DNA from: Sedimenticola sp.
Lineage (GTDB): Bacteria; Pseudomonadota; Gammaproteobacteria; Chromatiales; Chromatiaceae
DNA length: 43,521 nt
Assembly: GCA_027008705.1 (NCBI GenBank)
Contig: JALVEB010000021.1
Coordinates: 1-43,521, forward strand
Direction of reading: 5' to 3'
The notes below the pieces were generated by a model. The model saw only the letters and a list, made by a program, of their open reading frames with translations. It ran no database searches and was not told the origin of the DNA. Shown here piece after piece: positions 28,127 through 35,844 of the stretch. Every line of letters begins with the position of its first letter. Positions within the stretch are counted from its first letter, which is position 1. A program made the translations under genes and the position numbers.

Positions 28127-29503
28127 TCAGGCCTCGCTGAAGAAGGCCTCGATGGCATCGCCGAGGCGCGCGACCGGAACGATACGCAGCCCGCGGACGC
28201 CTTTCTTCGGCGCGTTCTGAAGAGGTACGACGGCGGTTTCGAAGCCGTGCTTGGCGGCCTCGCGCAGGCGTTCCTGACCGTTCTGCACCGGGCGGATCTC
28301 GCCGGCCAGGCCGATCTCGCCGAACACCACCAGCTTGCGCGACAGCGGGCGGTCGCGGTGGCTGGAGAGGATCGCGGCGATCATCGCCAGGTCCGACGCG
28401 GTCTCGGCGATGCGCACGCCGCCGACGACGTTGACATAGACGTCCTGGTCGTACATCGGCACGCCGCCGTGACGATGCAGCACCGCCAGCAGCATCGCCA
28501 GACGGTTCTGTTCCAACCCCAGGGCGACGCGACGCGGGTTGCCGAGCGGGGAGTCGTCGACCAGCGCCTGCACCTCGACCAGCAAGGGGCGGCTGCCCTC
28601 GCGGGTCACCAGGATGACGCTGCCCGGCGCGGCCTCGCGGTGACCGCTGAGGAAGATCGCCGAGGGGTTGGCGACCGCGCGCAGGCCCTTGTCGGTCATC
28701 GCAAAGATGCCGAGCTCGTTGACCGCGCCGAAGCGGTTCTTGATCGCGCGAATCAGGCGATACTGGTTGCCGCGATCCCCCTCGAAGTAGAGCACGGTGT
28801 CGACCATGTGTTCGAGCACCCGCGGGCCGGCCAGGCTGCCCTCCTTGGTGACATGGCCGACGAGGAAGATGCTGGTGCCGCTCTGCTTGGCGAAGCGCAC
28901 CAGCTGGGCGGCGGATTCACGGATCTGCGCGACCGCGCCAGGGGCTGATTGCAGGGCCTCGGAATGGATCGTCTGGATCGAGTCGACGACCATGATGCGC
29001 GGTCGCTCGACGCCGGCCTGTTGCAGGATGCGCTCGACGCTGGTCTCGGTCAGCACATGCAGGCTGTCGAGTTGCAGCTCGAGCCGGCGCGCGCGCAGGC
29101 TGATCTGTTCGGCCGATTCCTCGCCGGTGACATAGAGCGATTTGTGTTCGCCGGCGAGGCGCGCGAGCATCTGGATCAAGAGGGTGGATTTGCCGATCCC
29201 GGGGTCGCCGCCGATCAATACCACCGAACCGCTGACCAGGCCACCGCCGAGCACCCGGTCGAGCTCGCCGAGACCGGTCGGCTGACGTTGCACCGGCTCG
29301 GCCGAGACTTCGGAGAGGCGACGCGCGCCGACGGCGGTCTCGCCGGCATAGCCGACCGCGCGCCGCTTGCCGCCGCGCGCCGGCGCCACCGCGACCAGGC
29401 TCTCCTCGAGGGTGTTCCAGGCCAGGCATTCGCCACACTGACCGGCCCATTTCGCGGCCTGGGCGCCACAGGCGCTGCACACAAAGACGCGCTTGCCGGC
29501 CAT
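28127..29503 (-). CDS. radA: DNA repair protein RadA
   Basis: A 458-residue RecA-like branch-migration protein acting in recombination. The N-terminal zinc finger is CSACGAQ with GQCGEC. Walker A is GGDPGIGKSTLL; the family's KNRFG motif is present in RAIKNRFGAVNE; the C-terminal third is Lon-like (VNVVGGVRI, FGEIGLAGEIRPV). The start shares a base with the alr stop. Third gene of dnaB-alr-radA. Confidence 0.97.
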   Translation of the reverse strand: MAGKRVFVCSACGAQAAKWAGQCGECLAWNTLEESLVAVAPARGGKRRAVGYAGETAVGARRLSEVSAEPVQRQPTGLGELDRVLGGGLVSGSVVLIGGDPGIGKSTLLIQMLARLAGEHKSLYVTGEESAEQISLRARRLELQLDSLHVLTETSVERILQQAGVERPRIMVVDSIQTIHSEALQSAPGAVAQIRESAAQLVRFAKQSGTSIFLVGHVTKEGSLAGPRVLEHMVDTVLYFEGDRGNQYRLIRAIKNRFGAVNELGIFAMTDKGLRAVANPSAIFLSGHREAAPGSVILVTREGSRPLLVEVQALVDDSPLGNPRRVALGLEQNRLAMLLAVLHRHGGVPMYDQDVYVNVVGGVRIAETASDLAMIAAILSSHRDRPLSRKLVVFGEIGLAGEIRPVQNGQERLREAAKHGFETAVVPLQNAPKKGVRGLRIVPVARLGDAIEAFFSEA

Positions 29504-30597
29504 CAGCCCTCCTCATCGGGATCGACGACCTCGGTCGCCACCCGGCTGGCGACGCCGCACAGCAACTCGTAAGCAATGGTGCCGGCCTGCCGGGCGATGC
29601 GTTCCACCGCCAGGCCCTCGCCCCACAGCACCGCCTCGTCGCCGACCCGAGCCCACGGCAGGTCGCGCAGGTCGACGCAGATCATATCCATCGAGACGCG
29701 CCCGATCAGCGGCACTTCGACCCCGTTGATCCGCACCGGCGTGCCGCTCGGCAGGTGGCGCGGGTAACCGTCGCCATAGCCGATGCCGATCACACCCACC
29801 GCCATATCCTCGGGACAGCGCCAGCTGCCGCCATAACCGATGGCGTCACCGGCGCGGCGCGGGTTGATCGCGATCAGCGGGGCTTTCAGGGTCATCACCG
29901 GACGCAGCCCGCGCTCCGCGCCGGACTCCCCGTCGAACGGCGATACGCCGTACAGGGCGATGCCCGGCCGCACTACGTCGGCCTGGGCCTCCGGCCAGCC
30001 GAACAGACCCGCCGAGTTGGCCAGGCTGCGCGCGCCGGGCAGGCCCTCGACGGCGCGCTGGAACTGGCGGATCTGATGGTGGGTGGCCATCGAATCGGGC
30101 ACATCGGCGCAGCAGAAATGGGTCATCAGGCCGGGCGTGTCGCGCACCGCGTCGGCCTCGGCGAGGCGCCGCCAGGCGGCGCCGAAGGCCTCGCACGGGA
30201 AGCCCAGGCGGTGCATCCCGGTATCCAGCTTCAGCCAGCAACGCAAGGGGTGCGCCAGGGTCGTGTCGCACAGCAGATCGAGCTGGCTCGGGTGATGCAC
30301 CACCAGCGACAGGTCGAGCTCGGCGGCGAGTAGAATCTCATCGAGCGACAAGCCGCCCTCGAGCACCACGATCTCGCGCATCTCCCCGCCGGAACGCAAT
30401 GCCGCCGCCTCGCCGACGCGCGCGACGGCGAGCGAATCGGCCTGCTCGAGCGCGCGCGCGACGCGCGCCATGCCGTGGCCATAGCCGTTGGCCTTGATGA
30501 CCGCCATCACCCGGGCGCGCGGCGCGGCGGCGCGCACCACGCCGAGGTTGTGGCGCAGCGCGCCCAGATCGATGCACATGCGTGGCGCGTTGCTCAT
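29503..30597 (-). CDS. alr: alanine racemase
   Basis: This PLP enzyme interconverts L- and D-alanine and so supplies D-alanine for peptidoglycan. 364 residues. The PLP Lys is in AVIKANGYGHG near residue 34; the catalytic Tyr region is AIGYGGSW, and GIGYGDGYPR and GRVSMDMICVDL are family blocks. It overlaps dnaB (ATGA) and radA (TGATG), which indicates one message. Confidence 0.96.
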   Translation of the reverse strand: MSNAPRMCIDLGALRHNLGVVRAAAPRARVMAVIKANGYGHGMARVARALEQADSLAVARVGEAAALRSGGEMREIVVLEGGLSLDEILLAAELDLSLVVHHPSQLDLLCDTTLAHPLRCWLKLDTGMHRLGFPCEAFGAAWRRLAEADAVRDTPGLMTHFCCADVPDSMATHHQIRQFQRAVEGLPGARSLANSAGLFGWPEAQADVVRPGIALYGVSPFDGESGAERGLRPVMTLKAPLIAINPRRAGDAIGYGGSWRCPEDMAVGVIGIGYGDGYPRHLPSGTPVRINGVEVPLIGRVSMDMICVDLRDLPWARVGDEAVLWGEGLAVERIARQAGTIAYELLCGVASRVATEVVDPDEEG

Positions 30598-32012
30598 GTG
30601 TAGCCCTCGTCGCCGTAGACGTTGTCGATGAAGTTCTCGAACTTGGTGTACTGACCGAGAAAGGTCAGCCGGGTGGTGCCGATCGGGCCGTTACGCTGTT
30701 TGCCGATGATGATCTCGGCGGTGCCCTTGTCCGGGCTGTCTTCGTGGTAGACCTCGTCGCGGTAGATGAACACGATCAGGTCGGCGTCTTGCTCGATCGC
30801 GCCCGATTCCCGCAAGTCGGCCATCTTCGGCCGCTTGTCGGGCCGCTGTTCGAGACCACGGTTGAGCTGCGACAAGGCCAGCACCGGCACATCCAGCTCT
30901 TTCGCCAGCGCCTTCAATGAGCGCGAGATCATGGATATTTCAGTGGCGCGGTTCTCGCCGGCCTCGGGCGCCTGCATCAGCTGAAGGTAGTCGATCATGA
31001 TCAGCGCGAGGTCGCCGTGCTCGCGCTTCAGGCGCCGCGCGCGCGCGCGCAGCTCGGTCGGGGTCAGGGCGGGGGTGTCGTCGATGAACACCGGCGCCTC
31101 GGCGAGCAGGCTCACCGCGGAGGTCAGGCGCGGCCATTCGTCGTCATCGAGCCGGCCTGTGCGCACGCGATGCTGGTCGATGCGGCCAAGCGACGAGATC
31201 ATGCGCATCGCCAGCGAGTCGCCGGGCATCTCCATGCTGAAGACCGCGACCGGGCGGCCGGTTTTCAAGGCGACGTTCTCGGTCATGTTCATCGCGAAGG
31301 TGGTCTTCCCCATCGAGGGCCGCCCGGCGATGATAATCAGGTCGGAGGGTTGCAGGCCGGAGGTCATTTCGTCGAAGTCATTGAAGCCGGTCGGCAGGCC
31401 GGTGATCGCCTCTTCCTGATGGAACAGGGTCTCGATGCGGTCGACGGCCTTCGTCAGCAGGTGCTTGAGCGGCTCGAAACCGCCCTGCCCCTTGCTGCGC
31501 GCCTCGGCAATCTCGAACACCAGGCGCTCGGCGTTGTCGACCAGTTCACGGCTGTCACGCCCTTCCGGACGGTAGGCGCTGTCGGCGATCTGGGTGCCGA
31601 CCTTGATCAGTTGGCGCTTGACCGCGTGCTCGCGCACGATGTCGGCATAGGCGCGGATGTTCGCGGCGCTCGGCGTCTCGGCCGCGAGATCGGCCAGGTA
31701 AGCCATGCCGCCGCAGTCCTCGAGGGCGTCGAGGCGCTTCAGCTCCTCACCCAAGGTGACCGCGTCGAACGGTTTGTTCTGATCGGCCAGCCGTTCGATC
31801 GCACGGAACATCAGCTGATGTTCACGACGGTAGAAATCGACCTCGACGACGCGATCGGCGATCTGATCCCAAGTCGAGTTGTCGAGCATCAGACCACCGA
31901 GCACCGCCTGCTCGGCGCTGATCGAATGCGGCGGCACGCGCAGTTGCTCGGTGGCCAGATCGGCCGGATTGTAGGCTTCGTCGAAGGGGGGATCCACGGT
32001 GTCGGCGTCCAC
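30594..32012 (-). CDS. dnaB: replicative DNA helicase DnaB
   Basis: The hexameric fork helicase, 472 residues. The N-terminal helical domain has PHSISAEQAVLGGLMLDN; the RecA-like domain has Walker A AGRPSMGKTTFAMN, Walker B LIMIDYLQLM, and LSQLNRGLEQRPDKRP with SGAIEQDADLI. The start is GTG at 32012 with no strong ribosome site in front. A terminator-like hairpin lies between it and rplI upstream, so dnaB-alr-radA may have separate or read-through expression. Confidence 0.96.
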   Translation of the reverse strand: MDADTVDPPFDEAYNPADLATEQLRVPPHSISAEQAVLGGLMLDNSTWDQIADRVVEVDFYRREHQLMFRAIERLADQNKPFDAVTLGEELKRLDALEDCGGMAYLADLAAETPSAANIRAYADIVREHAVKRQLIKVGTQIADSAYRPEGRDSRELVDNAERLVFEIAEARSKGQGGFEPLKHLLTKAVDRIETLFHQEEAITGLPTGFNDFDEMTSGLQPSDLIIIAGRPSMGKTTFAMNMTENVALKTGRPVAVFSMEMPGDSLAMRMISSLGRIDQHRVRTGRLDDDEWPRLTSAVSLLAEAPVFIDDTPALTPTELRARARRLKREHGDLALIMIDYLQLMQAPEAGENRATEISMISRSLKALAKELDVPVLALSQLNRGLEQRPDKRPKMADLRESGAIEQDADLIVFIYRDEVYHEDSPDKGTAEIIIGKQRNGPIGTTRLTFLGQYTKFENFIDNVYGDEGYT

Positions 32013-32070
32013 GGCTGGCGGTGAGCGAGGCCCGCAAGCATAGCGGAATCCGCGCCCGCCAGAAACACGC

Positions 32071-32090
32071 GAGGCCGCTTTCGCGGCCTC
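32071..32090 (-). terminator. intrinsic terminator-like hairpin after rplI
   Basis: GAGGCCGC-TTTC-GCGGCCTC is a perfect eight-pair stem with a four-base loop, 42 bases past the rplI stop and 58 before dnaB. On the minus strand it is followed by GCGTGTTTCT, a weak T tract, so termination may be partial and let some transcription reach dnaB. Confidence 0.55.
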
Positions 32091-32132
32091 TCGATCGGCG
32101 GGTCGTTGCGGAGCAATGCGCTCCCGAACGAT

Positions 32133-32579
32133 CTACTCGGGTACGATGATCAGCTTCAGCAGCGCATTCACATCGGTGTGCAGATGCAGTTGAACCTCGT
32201 ACTCGCCGGTCGCGCGGAACGGCCCTTCCGGCAGGCGCACCTCCTGCTTCGAGAGCTCGACACCGGCGGCGGTGACCGCATCGGCGATATCGTGCGTGCC
32301 GATCGAACCGAACAGACGACCCTCCTCCCCGGTCTTGTGCGCGATCGTGATCTCCATGCTTTCGAGACGGGCCTTGCGCGCCTCGGCGGCGGCAAGCTTC
32401 TCGGCGGCCTGCTTTTCGAGCTCGGCGCGCCGCTTGTTGAACGCCTCCAGGTTCTCCTTGGTCGCCGGCACGGCCTTGCCGGTCGGGATCAGGTAGTTGC
32501 GGCCATACCCATTGCGCACGGTGACCTTGTCTCCGAGGTTGCCCAGATTGTCGACCTTTTCAAGCAGAATGACATCCAT
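32133..32579 (-). CDS. rplI: 50S ribosomal protein L9
   Basis: 148 residues. The N-terminal RNA-binding domain ([36 protein letters not shown] pattern over residues 1-36) is followed by the long connecting helix rich in Lys, Glu and Ala, and the C-terminal domain ([16 protein letters not shown]). L9 binds 23S rRNA near the L1 stalk. Third gene of rpsF-rpsR-rplI. Confidence 0.97.
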   Translation of the reverse strand: MDVILLEKVDNLGNLGDKVTVRNGYGRNYLIPTGKAVPATKENLEAFNKRRAELEKQAAEKLAAAEARKARLESMEITIAHKTGEEGRLFGSIGTHDIADAVTAAGVELSKQEVRLPEGPFRATGEYEVQLHLHTDVNALLKLIIVPE

Positions 32580-32594
32580 CGTTCTCTCCCCGGA

Positions 32595-32819
32595 TCAGTG
32601 CTGGTCGCAGAACGGCAGCAGCGCGAGAAAACGCGCGCGCTTGACCGCGGTGGCCAGCTGACGCTGGTACTTCGCGCTGGTGCCGGTGATGCGGCTCGGC
32701 ACGATCTTGCCCGTCTCGGTAACGTACTGCTTCAGCAGCGCAAGATCCTTGTAATCGATCTCGGTGATGCCTTCGGCGGTGAAACGGCAGTATTTCTTGC
32801 GACGAAAATAACGTGACAT
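32595..32819 (-). CDS. rpsR: 30S ribosomal protein S18
   Basis: 74 residues. It starts [17 protein letters not shown] and has [25 protein letters not shown], the S18 signature. Binds 16S rRNA as a dimer with S6. ATG 32819 has GGAGG upstream (CTGGAGGAATACC). The open frame upstream is a shadow of rpsF. Confidence 0.97.
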   Translation of the reverse strand: MSRYFRRKKYCRFTAEGITEIDYKDLALLKQYVTETGKIVPSRITGTSAKYQRQLATAVKRARFLALLPFCDQH

Positions 32820-32835
32820 GGTATTCCTCCAGAAT

Positions 32836-33204
32836 TTACTTGGCCGCCGTTGCGGGCTTGGACTCGGCGGCGGGCGCCTCGCGTTCATCGGTCTTCGCCA
32901 ACAGCGAAGGCTCGGTGACCGCGTTGTCACGTCGGATGATCAGATTGCGCAGCACCGCGTCATTAAAACGGAACGCCTTCTCCAGCTCGGCGATCTCGTC
33001 CTGACCGCATTCCACATTCAACAGGATATAATGGGCTTTGTGCAGCTTCTGGATCGGGTAAGCCAGTTGGCGACGGCCCCAATCTTCCAGACGGTGGATA
33101 CGACCGCCGTCGCGCTCGATCACGGCGCGGTAGCGGTCGATCATGGACGGCACCTGATCGCTCTGATCGGGATGCACCATGAACACGATTTCATAATGAC
33201 GCAT
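32836..33204 (-). CDS. rpsF: 30S ribosomal protein S6
   Basis: 122 residues with the S6 ferredoxin-like fold: [18 protein letters not shown] at the start, [21 protein letters not shown] and [12 protein letters not shown]. The Ala/Lys-rich tail (residues about 105-122) is poorly conserved, as usual. TAAGGAG stands five bases before the ATG. First of the ribosomal trio, with a good promoter 63 bases upstream. Confidence 0.97.
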   Translation of the reverse strand: MRHYEIVFMVHPDQSDQVPSMIDRYRAVIERDGGRIHRLEDWGRRQLAYPIQKLHKAHYILLNVECGQDEIAELEKAFRFNDAVLRNLIIRRDNAVTEPSLLAKTDEREAPAAESKPATAAK

Positions 33205-33260
33205 GGGAACTCCTTACGGTTATCAGCCCCCCGAAACCCTTTCCGGTGGAGCAAGGAAAG
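33205..33260 (-). promoter_or_regulatory. rpsF leader, possible S6:S18 autoregulatory element
   Basis: The predicted transcript leader is about 56 nt and can fold around CACCGGAAAGGGTTTCGG and GGGGGCTGATAACCG ahead of the ribosome binding site. Leaders of rpsF in many bacteria carry an RNA motif bound by the S6:S18 dimer. I cannot confirm the motif's conserved CCG bulge by eye, so this is location-based. Confidence 0.3.
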
Positions 33261-33266
33261 CGCGCG

Positions 33267-33295
33267 ATTGTACAAGCTGGATGGAAAGCACGCAA
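33267..33295 (-). promoter_or_regulatory. sigma-70 promoter for rpsF-rpsR-rplI
   Basis: Minus strand: TTGCGT (33290-33295), 17-base spacer, TACAAT (33267-33272). The -10 matches five of six positions and the spacing is ideal. Predicted start near 33260, giving a leader of about 56 nt. Confidence 0.6.
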
Positions 33296-33343
33296 GACAC
33301 GCCGAGCCTGGCGTCTCCCTATTATTGAATATATCGGGAAAGC

Positions 33344-33372
33344 GGTAGGCCAATTCAAGCGCAGCGGAACCG
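33344..33372. repeat. R1 repeat, half copy
   Basis: GGTAGGCCAATTCAAGCGCAGCGGAACCG matches the left half of the 39631 copy (TGTAGGCCGGTTCAAG, GCGGAACCGG). It lies between rpsF and the end of nei. No right half is seen. Confidence 0.5.
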
Positions 33373-33412
33373 CGCGACCCCAGATGAAGCCGTTCCGGAC
33401 TGGACGCAAGAT

Positions 33413-34240
33413 TCATGGCGCGGGTTGGCAGGCTGGACACAGATAACAAGGCTGACCGCCGCTGGGAAGGCGAAGCACCGTCGCGCCGCAGCGATAACAG
33501 GGCAAGCCGGCGCGCCGGAACACCTGAAAGCGCGCGGTCTCGAAATCGGCTCCGGCGTGACGCAGCGCCTCGTAGCGCGCCAATGGGTTGGTCACGCCGC
33601 CGCTCGCGGCCGATTGACGCGGCAGCTCGAGCATCGCCGCGACGAGCCGTTCGAGCGCCTCATCGTCCAGCGTGCGCGGCGCGCGCGCCGGATGCAGGCC
33701 GGCGCTGAACAGGATCTCGCAACGCAGATAGTTGCCGATGCCGGCGACAAAGGATTGGTCGCTCAGCAGCCCCCCCAAACGGCGACGCGCGAAAGTGGGT
33801 GAGCGCAGCCGTTCACGCAGCCGCGCCAAGCTGGTGTCGGGCGCAAGCAGATCGGGGCCAAGACGGGACAGGAAGGGATGCCGCTCCAGCGCCCCCGCAT
33901 CCAGCACCTCGATCTCCGAAGCGCTGTAAAGCAACGCGCTGGCGCAATCGGTATGCAGCGCGAGACGAAGCTGGCGGCGGGTCTCGGGTGGAGGCTGACC
34001 CGCCTCGAGCAACTCCCAGCGCCCGTACAACTGATTGTGGCTATAGATCGTCAGGCCATTGTCGAAGGCGGTCAGCAGGGCCTTGCCGCGGCTCGCCACC
34101 CACTCGACGCGGGCATCGGTGAAACGCGCCTCGCATCCCGCCAGAGACGGTAGCCCGAAAAAGATGGCGGTCAGCCGCCGCCCGCCCAACGCGGCGTGCA
34201 GCCGCTGCGCGACACGCCAGATCTCCGGACCCTCGGGCAA
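33413..34240 (-). CDS. nei: endonuclease VIII-type DNA glycosylase (Nei)
   Basis: A 275-residue Fpg/Nei enzyme that removes oxidised bases and cuts the abasic site. After the start it reads PEGPEIWRV: Pro2 and Glu3 are the catalytic residues. The H2TH region has LLSDQSFVAGIGNYLRCEILF. The C-terminal zinc finger is CYRCG with CYLCPAC. PEGPEI and the absence of Fpg-type spacing favour Nei over MutM. The start codon is TTG, directly after the TAA of the cytochrome gene, with GAGGAAG upstream, so the two genes are co-transcribed. Confidence 0.9.
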   Translation of the reverse strand: MPEGPEIWRVAQRLHAALGGRRLTAIFFGLPSLAGCEARFTDARVEWVASRGKALLTAFDNGLTIYSHNQLYGRWELLEAGQPPPETRRQLRLALHTDCASALLYSASEIEVLDAGALERHPFLSRLGPDLLAPDTSLARLRERLRSPTFARRRLGGLLSDQSFVAGIGNYLRCEILFSAGLHPARAPRTLDDEALERLVAAMLELPRQSAASGGVTNPLARYEALRHAGADFETARFQVFRRAGLPCYRCGATVLRLPSGGQPCYLCPACQPAP

Positions 34241-35086
34241 TTACTCGGCTTCCTCAATGAGGGTTTCACGCAGATCGGAAGCCAGGCGATGGACGCCGTG
34301 ACAACGCGCGCAGACCCGAACCGCCAGTTCGCCGAGCGCGCGCCCGCCAGCCTTCACATCTCCGGCGGCGATCGCCGCGCCGAGCCGGTCGGCCGCCTGC
34401 CGATAGCCGGTGCCGAGAATACGCCCGCGTGGCGCGGCATCCTGGTGGCATTGGCCGCAACTTTCGCCAAGGTCTTCGAGACGACGCCCAAGCGCGGCGA
34501 GCGACTCGCCAGCGACCCGCTTGCGCCCGTCGCCGGCGGCGATCTTGACCCGGTTCAACAGCGTGCTCAGGCGTTCCATGACCTTATCAAACGCCTCTTC
34601 CTCCAGCGATTCGGAATCCTCCACGGTGATCCTCGAGAAATCCGGCGCGCGATACAGCACCGCGGCGATCGCGCGGTACTCGCGATGACAGGAACGACAG
34701 CTCGAACCGAGCTTGCGCAAGGCCTTGCCGGCCGCCTTGGCATCTCCGGCGCGCAATGCGGCATGCAACGCATCGAGCTGTTGGATATCCAACTCCTCGC
34801 GCCATTCCGGCACCATCTTACCGATGCTCCGATAGCCCTCGTCGAGACGCCGCGCCCACTTTCCCGCCAGCTTCGGCTTCTCCAACAAGAGGTACTCACT
34901 GACCGCCTGATAGGCGCGCCGCAGACCGAACATGGTGTGCAGCCAGACTTGGCGCTCATTGGCCGGCTTGTACCAACGCCCAAGCGAGGCCGGCGGCAAT
35001 TTCAGCGTGATCTCCCGCTCCGCTTCATCGGCGATGGCAAGCGAAACGAGGCCCAGCAGAAGGAATGAAATCAGAATTCGAATCAT
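34241..35086 (-). CDS. exported triheme cytochrome c
   Basis: A 281-residue protein with a signal peptide (MIRILISFLLLGLVSLAIA) and three heme-binding CxxCH motifs: C130-RS-CH, C210-GQ-CH and C259-AR-CH. The spacing, with helical stretches such as LHAALRAGDAKAAGKALRKL before each, suggests repeated cytochrome c'/c556-like helical modules, or a multiheme electron carrier. No membrane anchor beyond the signal is seen, so it should be periplasmic. I cannot name its redox partner. ATG 35086 gives the signal peptide; the longer frame upstream does not. It is followed without a gap by nei. Confidence 0.85.
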   Translation of the reverse strand: MIRILISFLLLGLVSLAIADEAEREITLKLPPASLGRWYKPANERQVWLHTMFGLRRAYQAVSEYLLLEKPKLAGKWARRLDEGYRSIGKMVPEWREELDIQQLDALHAALRAGDAKAAGKALRKLGSSCRSCHREYRAIAAVLYRAPDFSRITVEDSESLEEEAFDKVMERLSTLLNRVKIAAGDGRKRVAGESLAALGRRLEDLGESCGQCHQDAAPRGRILGTGYRQAADRLGAAIAAGDVKAGGRALGELAVRVCARCHGVHRLASDLRETLIEEAE

Positions 35087-35118
35087 CGGGAAAGGCTCAA
35101 TAGGGAAATCGCAACGCA

Positions 35119-35153
35119 TTATACTCGTCGCCCATGGGTTTTCGATTGTCGAA
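35119..35153. repeat. R2 repeat, copy D (single arm)
   Basis: TTATACTCGTCGCCCATG then GGTTTTCGATTGTCGAAACCG, matching the left arm of the 16426 copy over its first 18 bases. It lies just upstream of the cytochrome gene, at the left edge of the 758-base gap without protein genes. Confidence 0.55.
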
Positions 35154-35784
35154 ACCGATCCGCGCGCCCCGAACCAACATCCGGCGGACGTCGCGATCAG
35201 AAATTTCCTACAACAGCGCCAGCCTTCACCTATGTTCCCGTCCTCCGTCCTGAAGGATACTTTCTCCATCGGCACAGGGACGGGGCCAGGGAAAAGGAAC
35301 CAGGGCATCACAAGCCACGGGGCGGAAATCACCCCAGCATGGACAGCGAATCATGGAAGCCGACGGCAACGGAAACAACGGCCATGGATGCCGGTGAACG
35401 CCAGGAAACGGCGTCACGCACGCGATGGAGACAAGGAACGATGCACCGCTGAAGATTCCGCCGGACGCGGATCGATGCCTCGTCAGGGAACGACACACAG
35501 ACAACGCGGCCATGGGAGGTGGCCCGGAACAGCGGATGACGCCACACAACGGCGCCGTCCGGCGGGCGGGACGGCCCACACGGCGAGGGAAGCGCCACAA
35601 TGCATGGAATGCCAGGACACAAGGAGGTTTGCCAGGAAGGCGGGATCACAGGACAGGATCCTCCGGCCGGGCCAATGGACGGCCCGTCGGACCAGGTGAA
35701 GGGAAGCATTTCTTGTCGCCATCCACGGAAACCCTGGGACACCGGCGCAAGGAAGCGCGACGGAGACACAGATTGCCAGCCAAA

Positions 35785-35800
35785 CCGGCGACATCGCCGG
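35785..35800 (-). terminator. possible mnmE terminator hairpin
   Basis: CCGGCGA-CA-TCGCCGG is a perfect seven-pair stem. On the minus strand, downstream of mnmE, it is followed by TTTGGC, a short T tract. It shares bases 35796-35800 with the plus-strand terminator, so the two structures exclude each other. Confidence 0.4.
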
Positions 35801-35829
35801 GCCACACGGAGGTGGTCCGGCTTTTTTTT
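35796..35829 (+). terminator. strong rho-independent terminator, plus strand
   Basis: GCCGGGCCAC pairs with GTGGTCCGGC over ten positions (one G-U), loop ACGGAG, followed directly by eight Ts (35822-35829). Orientation is plus, and there is no plus-strand protein gene upstream before the zwf region, so it should end a noncoding transcript. Confidence 0.85.
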
Positions 35830-35844
35830 GGCGCCTGAGCAACG

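Larger units (their letters stand above)
35268..35829 (+). ncRNA. candidate large structured noncoding RNA, class unknown
   Basis: No credible protein is encoded on either strand between 35087 and 35844; the open frames have no family-like sequence and the plus-strand one runs through the terminator. In 35281-35820 I count about 143 A but only 47 T on the plus strand, a 3:1 skew unlike the coding regions. Clear hairpins are at 35394-35417 (eight pairs, one bulge), 35554-35575 (seven pairs, GCCGTCC/GGACGGC) and 35662-35691 (ten pairs, one internal loop). The region ends in a strong plus-strand terminator. A weak promoter (GTTCCC, 16 bases, GATACT at 35256-35261) would start it near 35268. I see no RNase P, tmRNA, 6S or SRP signatures. 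Confidence 0.55.

Noticed and set aside
35329-35805. 158-codon minus-strand open frame in the same gap
   Set aside because: Cys, Pro and Ser-rich translation without motif; explained by the base skew of the plus strand.
35268-35829. RNase P RNA, tmRNA, 6S RNA or SRP RNA
   Set aside because: I looked for their conserved cores and ends by eye and found none.
35425-35838. 137-codon plus-strand open frame in the mnmE-side gap
   Set aside because: Sequence is low in hydrophobic residues, has no recognisable fold, and runs through the terminator stem and T tract.
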